Shown: piece by piece, positions 16,992 to 25,003 of the stretch | Layout: the number at the start of each line of letters is the position of its first letter | How positions within the stretch are numbered: position 1 is the first letter of the stretch | Source of the DNA: Bog-756 sp963718405 | GTDB taxonomy: Bacteria; Actinomycetota; Acidimicrobiia; Acidimicrobiales; RAAP-2 | Reading direction: 5' to 3' | Assembly (NCBI GenBank): GCA_963718405.1 | Contig: CAVQYZ010000005.1 | Coordinates: 124,001-188,000, forward strand | Length of the DNA: 64,000 bases | Position numbers and translations under genes: made by a program | The notes under the pieces: model-generated | The model's input: the letters and a program-made list of their open reading frames with translations, nothing else | Databases searched by the model: none | What the model was told of the DNA's origin: nothing

Positions 16992-17721
16992 GGGCCACCG
17001 GCTCCGGCAACGTCGGGCTGGCCGGGGCGGCGAGCTCCGGTGTCTGCGCCGCTCCGAGCGACCGTTCCCCCGTGACCCGTCCTCCGGTGATGACCACGGC
17101 TCTGGTGGCCAGGGACTCGACGATCTCCGCCTCGTGCGAGGCGATGACCACGGTGATCCCGGAGGCCGTCGCCTCGCCGATCAACCCGTCGAGGATGTGG
17201 CGAGCAGAGGCGTCGAGGCCGGCGTGGGGCTCATCGAGCAACCACAGCTCAGGCCAGCGGGCGGCCAGCACGGCCAGCGCCACCCGTCGGCGCTGGCCGG
17301 CGGAGAGCTTGGAGCCACTGGTCTTGAGCAGCCGCCCGGTGAGGCCCCACCGGGCGCAGGCGTCGTCGATCCGGGCGGTGTCCGCACCGGCGGCCCGCAC
17401 GGCGAACCTCACGTTCTCCTTCACCGTGAGGTCGTCGTAGAGGTGGGAGGCGTGGGACAAGAGCCCCACCCGTCGGCGCACCTGGTTCCGCTGCCGGATG
17501 GGATCGAGGCCCAGCACCCGCACCTGCCCCGAAGCCAGGCCGACCAGGCCGGCGCATACCCGGAGCAGGCTGGTCTTGCCGGCACCGTTCGGGCCCTCGA
17601 CCAGCACGGTCTCGCCCGCGGCCACCTGGAGGTCGACCCCGGAGAGAAGGGGGAACCGTCCGGACAACGCCACGGCGTCGTGCAGGGATATCGCGGAGGA
17701 GGGAGGTACTGGAGGGGCCAT
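16981..17721 (-). CDS. ccmA: CcmA: ABC-type ATPase of cytochrome c maturation
   Basis: Cytosolic ATPase that powers release of holo-CcmE from CcmCD. Walker A is EGPNGAGKTSLLRV, the signature KLSAGQRRRVALA, Walker B ELWLLDEPHAGLD and the switch His lies in VIASHEAEIV. 246 aa includes a Pro/Ala C-terminal tail of about 25 residues not present in short homologues. A GAGG lies 7 nt before ATG 17721. It is separated from ccdA by 118 nt, the only sizeable gap within the unit, so a secondary promoter could sit there. Confidence 0.94.
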   Translation of the reverse strand: MAPPVPPSSAISLHDAVALSGRFPLLSGVDLQVAAGETVLVEGPNGAGKTSLLRVCAGLVGLASGQVRVLGLDPIRQRNQVRRRVGLLSHASHLYDDLTVKENVRFAVRAAGADTARIDDACARWGLTGRLLKTSGSKLSAGQRRRVALAVLAARWPELWLLDEPHAGLDASARHILDGLIGEATASGITVVIASHEAEIVESLATRAVVITGGRVTGERSLGAAQTPELAAPASPTLPEPVAHVA

Positions 17722-17839
17722 GACCGTGCCTCATGCTACGGGGGTCACGGTTCAGGAGCCAGGCGGGGCCTGGCCGGGAGCCCGCCTGAGGGTGGTCAGA
17801 AGGCCGACGGAGGGCCCGGTCGGGGTGGCGGCGGGACCA

Positions 17840-18805
17840 TCAGCTGTCGGAGAGCCGGGTGAGGTGCAGGTCACGGAACCAATTGGACAGGTGGTCAGCG
17901 ATGATGGACACGTTGCCGGTCAGGAGGAGCAGCCCGAAGACGATCATGATGACCCCCCCGATCAGGTTGACCCACCGGAGCCCGCTCCGTACCCGAACCA
18001 GGGCGTCGGTCATCCGGCCGAACAACAGGCCGGCCAGGAGGAAGGGCACACCGAGGCCCAACGAGTACGCCAACAGCAGGGCGATGCCGCCGGTGGCCGA
18101 GCCGCCTGTTCCGGCCGCCAGGGTGAGGACGCTGCCCAGCACCGGGCCGATGCACGGGGTCCAGGCGAAGGCGAAGGCCATGCCCAACACCGGTGGGGCC
18201 CACACGCCCAAGGTCGAGGGCCGGACGTGGAACCGGCGCTCGGCGGCCAACGGCAGGGGCAACTTCACCCCGGAGGCCATGACCACCAGCAGGGCCCCGA
18301 AGACCACGATGAGGATGCCCGACGCCCGGTCCAGCGACCGCTGATGGGTGAGGAACAACCTTCCGAGGGCGGAAGCCGACGCCCCGAGGATGGTGAAGAC
18401 CACGGTGAACCCGGCGATGAAGGCCAGGATCCCCCGGACCAGGTGGCCGCGGAGTCGACGACGTTCCTCGGGGCTGAGGGCCTGGGGACGGGCGACCACG
18501 CCGCCGGAGGTGCCGCCCACCGCTGGCCCCTCGGGGGCCACTGCCGTCGGACCGGCGGATGACGAAGCGCCACCAGCCAGGGCCACTTCCATGGCGGCCG
18601 GAACCGCCACCCCGGTAGCCACCGGAGCAGGTGGGCCGGTGGCCGGCCGGAGGTCCCGCAACTCGGCGGCGGACAGCCCCGAAACCATCGACACGTAGGC
18701 CGGCACCAGCGGGAGCACACACGGTGACAGGAAGGACAACATGCCGGCGCCGAACGCCACCAGGAGCCCGAGGGGATCAGCGTGGATCACCGCGAGCTCG
18801 ACCAT
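17840..18805 (-). CDS. ccdA: CcdA/DsbD-core thiol-redox membrane protein with large loop insert
   Basis: Transfers electrons from cytosolic thioredoxin across the membrane to CcmG. The two half-repeats carry the redox cysteines in SFLSPCVLPLVPAYVS and AFAWTPCIGPVLGSVL. Six helices are expected. At 321 aa it is longer than typical CcdA (about 220-250) because of an Ala/Pro/Gly-rich loop of some 70 residues between helices 1 and 2 (roughly 50-120). Its ATG follows the gmd stop by only 9 nt. The tail HLSNWFRDLHLTRLSDS is unremarkable. Confidence 0.92.
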   Translation of the reverse strand: MVELAVIHADPLGLLVAFGAGMLSFLSPCVLPLVPAYVSMVSGLSAAELRDLRPATGPPAPVATGVAVPAAMEVALAGGASSSAGPTAVAPEGPAVGGTSGGVVARPQALSPEERRRLRGHLVRGILAFIAGFTVVFTILGASASALGRLFLTHQRSLDRASGILIVVFGALLVVMASGVKLPLPLAAERRFHVRPSTLGVWAPPVLGMAFAFAWTPCIGPVLGSVLTLAAGTGGSATGGIALLLAYSLGLGVPFLLAGLLFGRMTDALVRVRSGLRWVNLIGGVIMIVFGLLLLTGNVSIIADHLSNWFRDLHLTRLSDS

Positions 18806-18814
18806 CGTGAACCT

Positions 18815-19786
18815 CTAGGCCAACTGGCTCTGCACCAGCGCCATGTCGGCCTCCACCATCATCTGCACCAACTGCGGGAAGTCGACATCGCGGTGCCATC
18901 CGAGGACCTGCTCGGCCTGCGACGGGTTGCCCACCAGCAGGTCCACCTCGGCCGGCCGGAGGAAGCGGTCGTCGATGACCACGTGCTGCTCCCAGTCGAG
19001 GCCGACAGCGGAGAAGGACAGCTCGACCAGCTCCTTGACCGAGTGGGTCTCGCCGGTGGCCACCACATAATCGCCGGGGCCGTCCTGTTGCAGCATCAAC
19101 CACATGGCCCGCACGTAGTCGGCGGCAAAGCCCCAGTCACGCTGGGCGTCGAGATTGCCCAGGGCCAGCTTCTCGTCGATGCCGGCCTTGATCCGCGCCA
19201 CCCCGTGGGTCACCTTGCGGGTCACGAACTCCAGCCCCCGCCGGGGCGACTCGTGGTTGAAGAGGATGCCCGACGAGGCGTGCAGCCCGTAGCTCTCGCG
19301 GTAGTTGACGGTGATCCAGTGGCCGTAGACCTTGGCCACCCCGTAGGGACTGCGGGGGTAGAAGGGGGTGGACTCCTTTTGGGGGACTTCGAGCACCTTG
19401 CCGAACATCTCCGACGAGCTGGCCTGGTAGAAGCGGATCTCCGGATCGACGATGCGGATGGCGTCGAGCACCCGGGTCACCCCGAGGGCGGTGGTCTCGC
19501 CGGTGAGCACCGGCTGGCTCCACGAGGTCTGCACGAAGGACTGGGCCGCCAGGTTGTACACCTCGGTCGGATGGTTGTCCCGGAGGATGTTGATCATCGA
19601 CACCTCGTCGAGCAGGTCACCGGCGACCAGGGTGATCCGGTCCTGGATGTGGGCGATCCGCTCGAAGTTCAAGGTGCTGGACCGCCGGACCATCCCGCAC
19701 ACCTCGTACCCCTGGTCCAGCAGGAACTCCGCCAGGTAGGAGCCGTCCTGGCCCGTGATGCCGGTGATCAGTGCTCGTTTCGCCAT
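18815..19786 (-). CDS. gmd: GDP-mannose 4,6-dehydratase
   Basis: NADP-dependent short-chain dehydrogenase converting GDP-D-mannose to GDP-4-keto-6-deoxy-D-mannose, the entry to GDP-fucose, rhamnose or similar sugars. Nucleotide motif GITGQDGSYLAE, active-site Ser/Glu in YQASSSEMFGKV, YXXXK in YPRSPYGVAKVYG and the substrate loop NHESPRRGLEFVTRK are all present. 323 aa is near the family norm. CTGAGGAGCTCCTGA precedes ATG 19786. The next step enzyme (GDP-fucose synthase or reductase) is not adjacent; the gene is instead placed between an enoyl-CoA hydratase and ccdA. Confidence 0.95.
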   Translation of the reverse strand: MAKRALITGITGQDGSYLAEFLLDQGYEVCGMVRRSSTLNFERIAHIQDRITLVAGDLLDEVSMINILRDNHPTEVYNLAAQSFVQTSWSQPVLTGETTALGVTRVLDAIRIVDPEIRFYQASSSEMFGKVLEVPQKESTPFYPRSPYGVAKVYGHWITVNYRESYGLHASSGILFNHESPRRGLEFVTRKVTHGVARIKAGIDEKLALGNLDAQRDWGFAADYVRAMWLMLQQDGPGDYVVATGETHSVKELVELSFSAVGLDWEQHVVIDDRFLRPAEVDLLVGNPSQAEQVLGWHRDVDFPQLVQMMVEADMALVQSQLA

Positions 19787-19804
19787 TCAGGAGCTCCTCA
19801 GGTC

Positions 19805-20668
19805 TCAGTGGGTGTCGGTGTCGTCGGTGACCGTCTGCCAGCTGGGTTTCCGCTTCTCGGTGAAAGCGGCAATCCCTTCGGCAGCCTCAGCTGTCTGGCT
19901 GGTGACCGTCAGCATGGCGTGCAGATAGGGCAGAGCCTCGGTGGCGGCTGAGTCCAGCACAGCGTAGAACGATTCGCGCCCCATCCTCATCACGCCGGGC
20001 GGTTTGGAAGCCAGGACCGCGGCCAGCTCGGCCACCTCGGCGTCGAGCCGGTCGGCAGGCACCACCCGACTGGCGAAACCGATCCGCTCGGCCTCCTCGG
20101 CTCCGACCACCCGGCTGGTGAGCATCATCTCGAGGGCCTTTTTGGGGGGCATGGACCGCAGCATGGGGACGGTCACCATGTACGGCCACAGCCCCACGTT
20201 GAGCTCGGGGGCCCCGAAGCGTGCCTGCTCTGAGGCGACGAGCATGTCGCAGGCCAGGGCCAGCCCGAACCCGCCGGCCATGCACCATCCCTGGACCCGG
20301 GCCACGGTGGGCTTGCCCAGGTGCCAGAGCTCCTCGAACAGCTCGGCCAGCCAGCCCCGGGCCCGGTGGTGGTCGGCATACTCGTCGGTGTCCCCACCCG
20401 GGTGACGTGGCACCATGCCCGAGAGGTCGGCACCGGCACAGAAGGCCTGGTCGCCGGCTCCGGCCAGCACCACCACCCGCACGGCCGGATCGTCCTTGGC
20501 CCGGGCCACCTGCTCCCGCAGCCCCCCGATGACCTCCCAGGTCATGGCGTTGCGCCGCTCCGGTCGGTTGATGGTCAGGGTCAGGACCGGGCCGCGGCGT
20601 TCGACCAGGAGGTCGGAGCTGGATCGGTCCGGCGCCGGCGCATGGTCTGGTGGGTGGGCTTCGGGCAC
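19805..20668 (-). CDS. Enoyl-CoA hydratase/isomerase family protein
   Basis: Crotonase-fold protein (287 aa) acting on acyl-CoA thioesters. The oxyanion-hole residues lie in DQAFCAGADLSGM and CMAGGFGLALACD, and one catalytic Glu is kept in ARFGAPELNVGLWP. The other hydratase Glu (GGGCEL in classical enzymes) is replaced by Gly in AGGFGLALACD, so true hydratase activity is uncertain; isomerase, thioesterase or hydrolase chemistry is possible. GTG 20668 is chosen because TACCGT ends 7 nt before it. It heads the long leftward unit, 18 nt before gmd. Confidence 0.85.
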   Translation of the reverse strand: MPEAHPPDHAPAPDRSSSDLLVERRGPVLTLTINRPERRNAMTWEVIGGLREQVARAKDDPAVRVVVLAGAGDQAFCAGADLSGMVPRHPGGDTDEYADHHRARGWLAELFEELWHLGKPTVARVQGWCMAGGFGLALACDMLVASEQARFGAPELNVGLWPYMVTVPMLRSMPPKKALEMMLTSRVVGAEEAERIGFASRVVPADRLDAEVAELAAVLASKPPGVMRMGRESFYAVLDSAATEALPYLHAMLTVTSQTAEAAEGIAAFTEKRKPSWQTVTDDTDTH

Positions 20669-20675
20669 GGCCAAG

Positions 20676-20703
20676 ACGGTATCCCGGGAGCGCCCGCTAC
20701 GGT
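20676..20703. promoter_or_regulatory. Divergent leaderless -10 boxes
   Basis: TACCGT on the minus strand (20681-20676) ends 7 nt before the enoyl-CoA hydratase GTG; TACGGT on the plus strand (20698-20703) ends 6 nt before the proposed glycosyltransferase start at 20710. The minus-strand promoter probably drives the whole gmd-ccd-ccm unit. Confidence 0.5.
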
Positions 20704-20709
20704 GACGCC

Positions 20710-21774
20710 ATTCCGACCGCCGCCCTCCTCTCCTTTCGCCTCGGCGGTTCCGACGGGGTGTCCATCGAAGCCACCAAATGGCAGTGGGCGCTGGGCCAGT
20801 TGGGGTTCACCACGGTCACCGTGGCCGGCGACGGTCCGGTCGACCGGCCGGTCAACGGCCTGTCCATCGGGGCGTCGGAACCACCGGACCCCACGGAGCT
20901 GGCATCGGCCCTGGACGACGCCGACCTGGTGGTGGTGGAGAACCTGTGCTCCCTCCCCCTCAACCGGGCCGCCCTGGCCGCCACGGCCGCCACCCTCAAA
21001 GGCCGTCCGGCCCTCCTCCACCACCACGACCTCCCCTGGCAGCGCCCGCAGTTCCTCCACGACCCCCCTCCCCCCGTCGACCCCCGTTGGCGCCATGTGA
21101 CCATCAACCAGGTGAGCCGGGGGCAGCTGGCCCAACGCGGAATCGCCGCCACCACCATCTACAACAGCTTCGACCTGGTGGCAGCGGCCGGACGTGCCGT
21201 GGGGCACTCCGGGTCGGAGGACGAAGGGGGGCGTCCGGAGGTGCGACGGGCCGTCGGCATCGACGACGACCGCCGGTTGGTCCTGCAACCGACCCGGGCC
21301 ATACCCCGAAAGAACGTGGCCGGAGGGCTACGGGTGGCCACCGAGCTGGGAGGCGTCTACTGGCTGTTGGGGCCGGCCGAGGACGGGTACGGGCCCGAGC
21401 TCGCCGACCTGGTGGCCGGGGCCGAGTGCCCGGTGGTGCTGGGGCCACCCGACGGGATGCCGTCCCTGACCGTGCATGAGGCGTACGGGGCCTGTGACGT
21501 GGTCACCCTTCCTTCCACCTGGGAGGGTTTCGGCAACCCCACCATCGAATCGGTGGCCCACCGTCGGCCCCTGGCCATCGGTCCCTATCCGGTGGCGGAG
21601 GAGCTCTGGGCCTTCGGCTTCGACTGGTTCGCCCTCGACGAGATGGAACGACTCGCGAGCTGGCTGGCCACCCCGGACACGGCTCTGTTGGACCACAACC
21701 TGGAGGTGGCCTCGGCCCACTTCTCCCTGGCCGACCTGCCGGCCAAGATCGCCGCGGTGCTGCCCGACGTGTGA
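20710..21774 (+). CDS. GT-B fold glycosyltransferase (family 4-like)
   Basis: Predicted retaining glycosyltransferase of about 354 aa. The N-terminal Rossmann domain opens PTAALLSFRLGGSDGVS; the C-terminal donor domain has LQPTRAIPRKNVAGG and the EX7E motif in STWEGFGNPTIES. Donor and acceptor are unknown; proximity to gmd makes a surface deoxysugar conceivable. The start is unclear: homology begins exactly at an ATT (20710) that lies 6 nt after a TACGGT box. The nearest upstream in-frame GTG (20650) would overlap the divergent gene, and the next internal GTG (20758) would remove the first beta strand. Confidence 0.82.
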   Translation: MPTAALLSFRLGGSDGVSIEATKWQWALGQLGFTTVTVAGDGPVDRPVNGLSIGASEPPDPTELASALDDADLVVVENLCSLPLNRAALAATAATLKGRPALLHHHDLPWQRPQFLHDPPPPVDPRWRHVTINQVSRGQLAQRGIAATTIYNSFDLVAAAGRAVGHSGSEDEGGRPEVRRAVGIDDDRRLVLQPTRAIPRKNVAGGLRVATELGGVYWLLGPAEDGYGPELADLVAGAECPVVLGPPDGMPSLTVHEAYGACDVVTLPSTWEGFGNPTIESVAHRRPLAIGPYPVAEELWAFGFDWFALDEMERLASWLATPDTALLDHNLEVASAHFSLADLPAKIAAVLPDV

Positions 21775-21842
21775 CCGGAACCAGGTTGACGGGGGCCGAC
21801 ACGGCCTCGTCGGCCGGCCCCGGCCCCTCGTCGGCCCGGGGC

Positions 21843-21848
21843 TACCAT
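21843..21848 (+). promoter_or_regulatory. -10 box of a probable leaderless promoter
   Basis: TACCAT ends 8 nt before ATG 21857 of the TetR gene; no Shine-Dalgarno is present. Confidence 0.4.
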
Positions 21849-21856
21849 GACCCCTG

Positions 21857-22558
21857 ATGAACGGAGCGATCACGGGGGGTCCCGATCTGGACGCCGATCC
21901 GGGGGCCGCTCCCCCGGCCCCAGCCGGGCGGCGCCTGACCGCCGACGCCCGTCGCCGCCAGCTGTTCGAGGTGGCCCTGACGCTGTTCTCCGAGCATGGC
22001 TACGCCGCCACCACCATGGACGAGATCGCTGAGGCCGCCGGGGTGACCAAGCCGCTGGTGTACCAGCACTTCGAGTCCAAGCGGGCGCTGTACCTGGAGC
22101 TCATGGACGTGTTCTCCAAGGAGTTGGTGACCCGGATCGTCGAGGCCACGGCCACCGCGGCCGGACCCCGCCAGCAGGTCGAGCTGGGCTTTGCCGCCTA
22201 CTTCGAGCAGATGGTCCGTAATGAGAAGGCCTTCCGCCTGCTCTACGGCCGGGACGCTCCGGACGACCTCGAGCTCGGGGCGGCCCTGCGCCGGGTCGAG
22301 GACACCATCGCCGAGGCCATCGATCCGTTGATCGATGCCGGACTCGATCCCGGGCACCGGTTGCTGCTGGCCCACTCGGTGGTGGGGATGGCCGAAGGGG
22401 CCAGCCGCCACTGGCTGGACACCGATCGTCGCCAGAACGGCGGGGAGAAGGTGGGCCCGGGGGCTTCCGACGACGTACGCCAGGCCGAAGCGGCCCAGCT
22501 GGCCGGCAGATTGGCCGACTTCGCCTGGGCCGGTCTCCGTCAGGTCCACCGGGTCTGA
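21857..22558 (+). CDS. TetR/AcrR-family transcriptional regulator
   Basis: One-component repressor, 233 aa. The HTH lies at about 45-75 (TTMDEIAEAAGVTKPLVYQHF), preceded by LFEVALTLFSEHGY and followed by ESKRALYLELMDVF. An acidic, Pro-rich leader of about 25 residues precedes the fold. The ligand domain is not informative by eye; regulators of this shape often control lipid or efflux genes. No obvious target gene is adjacent: the glycosyltransferase lies upstream on the same strand and the anti-sigma gene converges on it (stops 23 nt apart). Confidence 0.9.
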   Translation: MNGAITGGPDLDADPGAAPPAPAGRRLTADARRRQLFEVALTLFSEHGYAATTMDEIAEAAGVTKPLVYQHFESKRALYLELMDVFSKELVTRIVEATATAAGPRQQVELGFAAYFEQMVRNEKAFRLLYGRDAPDDLELGAALRRVEDTIAEAIDPLIDAGLDPGHRLLLAHSVVGMAEGASRHWLDTDRRQNGGEKVGPGASDDVRQAEAAQLAGRLADFAWAGLRQVHRV

Positions 22559-22581
22559 CCACCCCGGTCCCGAACGGGACC

Positions 22582-23493
22582 TCAGGTGGTGACTTCGCCG
22601 GCCACCACCGGCTGATGGGTGCTCCGTACCACCCCACCGGCATGCTCGGCAGTAATGGCGAACGCCGCCACCTGCCCGTTACCGGCCACCGAGAACGAGG
22701 CCACCCGGGGGTGCGGCCCCAACAGGCCGAGCGAGATGGTCTGGTTCCCGATCACCCCCCACAGCTGGTACGTCTCACTCCCGGGCAGTGAGGACAGTTG
22801 ACTGGCTTCGACGAAGCCCGTGCCCGAAGCGGTGAGGACCACGGTCACCTTGGCCGAGGAGGTTCCCGAGGAGGTCGGGGAGCTGAGGAGGACCTTCTTG
22901 GACGACGGGGAGTCGATGGCCGCCTGCTCGGCCCGGCTGAGGGTCGGGGATTGCAGGGCGGTCACCTGATGGTGCAGATGGTTGACCTGGACCCCGAGGA
23001 CCACCGCCACCACGGCGGCGGCCGCGGCCACAATGACCGCGCCCCGCATCAGCAGCTGGTTCCGTCGACGTCCGGTCCCGATGGGGACAACTTCAGCAGA
23101 GGGCGAGTGACCAGCTCGGATGGGGTCGGACGGCCCGCCGGCGGGCCCATCCCCGTCGGCCCCTGGCAGTCGGACCTCCCGGGGATCGGTGGCCAGTTCG
23201 GAGAGCTCGGGGTCGGTCTCGAGCCGTCGGGCCAACCGCTCCCACGACGGCGGCCTCGATCCGTCCAGCTGACGGGCGATTCCGCTCCACAACTCGGCTG
23301 GCGACTCACCCCCCGAGTTGGCCAGCAGCCCGGCCACCTCATGATGTTGAGCGACCTCGACCGAGCACCGCACGCACTCGGCCAGATGCCGCTCGACGAC
23401 TGCGGCCGTTTCGGCATCGACGGCGTCGAGGGCGTAGACACCGAGAAGCTCCTGGATCTCCTGGTGGGTAGGTTCGGTTTCGTCGCCCCTCAC
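22582..23493 (-). CDS. RskA-type anti-sigma factor with zinc-finger domain
   Basis: Membrane-bound inhibitor of the sigma factor encoded just upstream. The cytosolic N-terminus has the ZAS zinc motif in VERHLAECVRCSVEVAQ (H-X3-C-X2-C), followed by a polar linker, a single helix (about 148-170, AVIVAAAAAVVAVVLGVQV) and an extracytoplasmic RskA-like domain (SETYQLWGVIGNQTISLG). 303 aa fits the RskA group. GGAGGAGAG precedes GTG 23493, which overlaps the sigma stop by 4 nt, so the pair is translated in step. Release of sigma would follow regulated proteolysis. Confidence 0.9.
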   Translation of the reverse strand: MRGDETEPTHQEIQELLGVYALDAVDAETAAVVERHLAECVRCSVEVAQHHEVAGLLANSGGESPAELWSGIARQLDGSRPPSWERLARRLETDPELSELATDPREVRLPGADGDGPAGGPSDPIRAGHSPSAEVVPIGTGRRRNQLLMRGAVIVAAAAAVVAVVLGVQVNHLHHQVTALQSPTLSRAEQAAIDSPSSKKVLLSSPTSSGTSSAKVTVVLTASGTGFVEASQLSSLPGSETYQLWGVIGNQTISLGLLGPHPRVASFSVAGNGQVAAFAITAEHAGGVVRSTHQPVVAGEVTT

Positions 23494-24071
23494 AACTCTC
23501 CTCCTGCGGCTTCCACACCGAGCTCGGCCAGGTTGACCCGCAGCCGACCCAGTCCCGATCGGATCCGACTCTTGACGGTCCCTTCCGGTTCGCCCAGGGC
23601 CTTGGCCACCTCGCGATAGGTGTTGCCTCCAAAGTAGGCCAGGACGATCGGACGGCGAAGGTCGTCAGGCAGGGCGTCCAGGGCCACCTTCACCTGATCG
23701 GCCACGGCCATGTCCCAGACCTCGTGGTCGATGTCGTAGCCGGCCGTGGCCGTCTCCCGGGACGTTCGTTCCTCACGTTTGCGCCTGGCCACCTCGGACC
23801 GGATGAAGTCGACGGACTTCCCATGGGCCCGGGCCAGGAGGAAGGAGCGCAACGTCCCCCGCTGGGCATCGAAGGTCTCGGGCCGCCGCCACAGATCGAG
23901 GAAGACCTCCTGGGTGATCTCCTCGGCCGGGGGGTCACTGCGAAGGATGCGCCGGGCCAGGGCGTGGACCGCTCCGCCGTGGCGTCGGTAGATCTCGGCC
24001 AAGGCAGGCTCCTGCCATCGGCCGACCGCCACCACCAACTTGGCGTCGCTGGCCTGCTCCAATTCGATCAC
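23490..24071 (-). CDS. ECF RNA polymerase sigma factor (SigK-like)
   Basis: 193-residue extracytoplasmic-function sigma factor. Region 2 spans about 25-95 (RRILRSDPPAEEITQEVFLD, FDAQRGTLRSFLLARAHGKS) and region 4 about 125-180 (ALPDDLRRPIVLAYFGGNTY, EPEGTVKSRIRSGL). With the overlapping RskA-type gene it forms a classical sigma/anti-sigma pair. The GTG start follows AGGG with short spacing. Autoregulation is likely but I did not identify a -35/-10 pair with confidence in the 84 nt shared with the divergent diiron protein gene. Confidence 0.93.
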   Translation of the reverse strand: MIELEQASDAKLVVAVGRWQEPALAEIYRRHGGAVHALARRILRSDPPAEEITQEVFLDLWRRPETFDAQRGTLRSFLLARAHGKSVDFIRSEVARRKREERTSRETATAGYDIDHEVWDMAVADQVKVALDALPDDLRRPIVLAYFGGNTYREVAKALGEPEGTVKSRIRSGLGRLRVNLAELGVEAAGGEL

Positions 24072-24155
24072 TTCACCCTATTCGACACCGACCGGTCATC
24101 CGGATGGCGGGGTCCAATCGTTCATCCCGAACCCGATCGGTGCCGAAGAGTGATC

Positions 24156-24938
24156 ATGAGCTTCGATATGACGACCTACCAGCGGCTCTCGGAGAAACTC
24201 GAGACCCGGGACATCGATTTCGACGCCTTCCGCCAGCGTCCCCTCAACCCTGAGGCGCTGCGGTGTCTCCGCTACATGCACGACGTGGAGAACCACACGG
24301 TCTGCTATCTGCGCGATGTGCTGGTGACCCGGGCCCATCGCGATCCCGAGGTCACCTCGTTCCTGACCCTGTGGAATTACGAGGAGTTCTGGCACGGGGA
24401 GGCCATCGCCGGCATCCTCGAAGCCCACCAGGAAGATGCCGGATCGGGCCGGATCTCCGCCCTGCGTCAACGGTTGCCCAAGCGGGAGGCGTGGAAGCCG
24501 GTGACCTTCCAGTTGGCTTCGGCCCTGACACCTCACCTGACCGCGGTGCACATGACCTGGGGGGCGGTCAACGAGTGGACCACCCAGGCGGCCTACGCCC
24601 GCTTGGCCAAGCTGGCCGATCACCCCGCGCTCACCGAGCTGCTGCGACGCATCATGAAGCAGGAGGGCCGGCACATCGACTTCTATGTCACGCAGGCGCG
24701 CTCCCGGCTGACCGACAGCCGGGCCGCCCAGCGGCTCACCCGGTGGGCCCTCCGGCACTTTTGGGCGCCGGTCGGCACCGGGGTGGTCCCCGATCAGGAG
24801 GTCGACTTCCTGCGCGGCTACCTGTTCGGTGACGTGGACGGTCTGGCCCTGGCCGACCGCATCGACCGTCGGGTGGACCGTCTGCCCGGGCTCGAGGGTC
24901 TCGGTCTGCTGCACGGAGCGGTCTCGGCCGCGGCCTGA
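24156..24938 (+). CDS. Ferritin-like diiron protein, acyl-ACP desaturase-like
   Basis: 260-residue helical protein with two EXXH motifs, in NYEEFWHGEAI and KQEGRHIDFYV, plus the preceding Glu in MHDVENHTVCYL, which together form the carboxylate/His ligands of a diiron centre as in soluble acyl-ACP desaturases and related oxidases. Substrate and reaction are not certain. GAAGAG lies 5 nt before ATG 24156; a second ATG 12 nt later is an alternative. It diverges from the sigma/anti-sigma pair and could be part of its regulon. Cyclopropane synthase, which uses unsaturated lipids, is also in the window. Confidence 0.75.
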   Translation: MSFDMTTYQRLSEKLETRDIDFDAFRQRPLNPEALRCLRYMHDVENHTVCYLRDVLVTRAHRDPEVTSFLTLWNYEEFWHGEAIAGILEAHQEDAGSGRISALRQRLPKREAWKPVTFQLASALTPHLTAVHMTWGAVNEWTTQAAYARLAKLADHPALTELLRRIMKQEGRHIDFYVTQARSRLTDSRAAQRLTRWALRHFWAPVGTGVVPDQEVDFLRGYLFGDVDGLALADRIDRRVDRLPGLEGLGLLHGAVSAAA

Positions 24939-24991
24939 GCATGATCCTGCCTGGCCCGACCGTTCGGCGGACAGAAACCTGATCGACCCGA

Positions 24992-24997
24992 TAAAGT
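24992..24997 (+). promoter_or_regulatory. -10 box of a probable leaderless promoter
   Basis: TAAAGT ends 6 nt before GTG 25004; no ribosome-binding site lies between. Confidence 0.45.
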
Positions 24998-25003
24998 AAG
25001 TGG

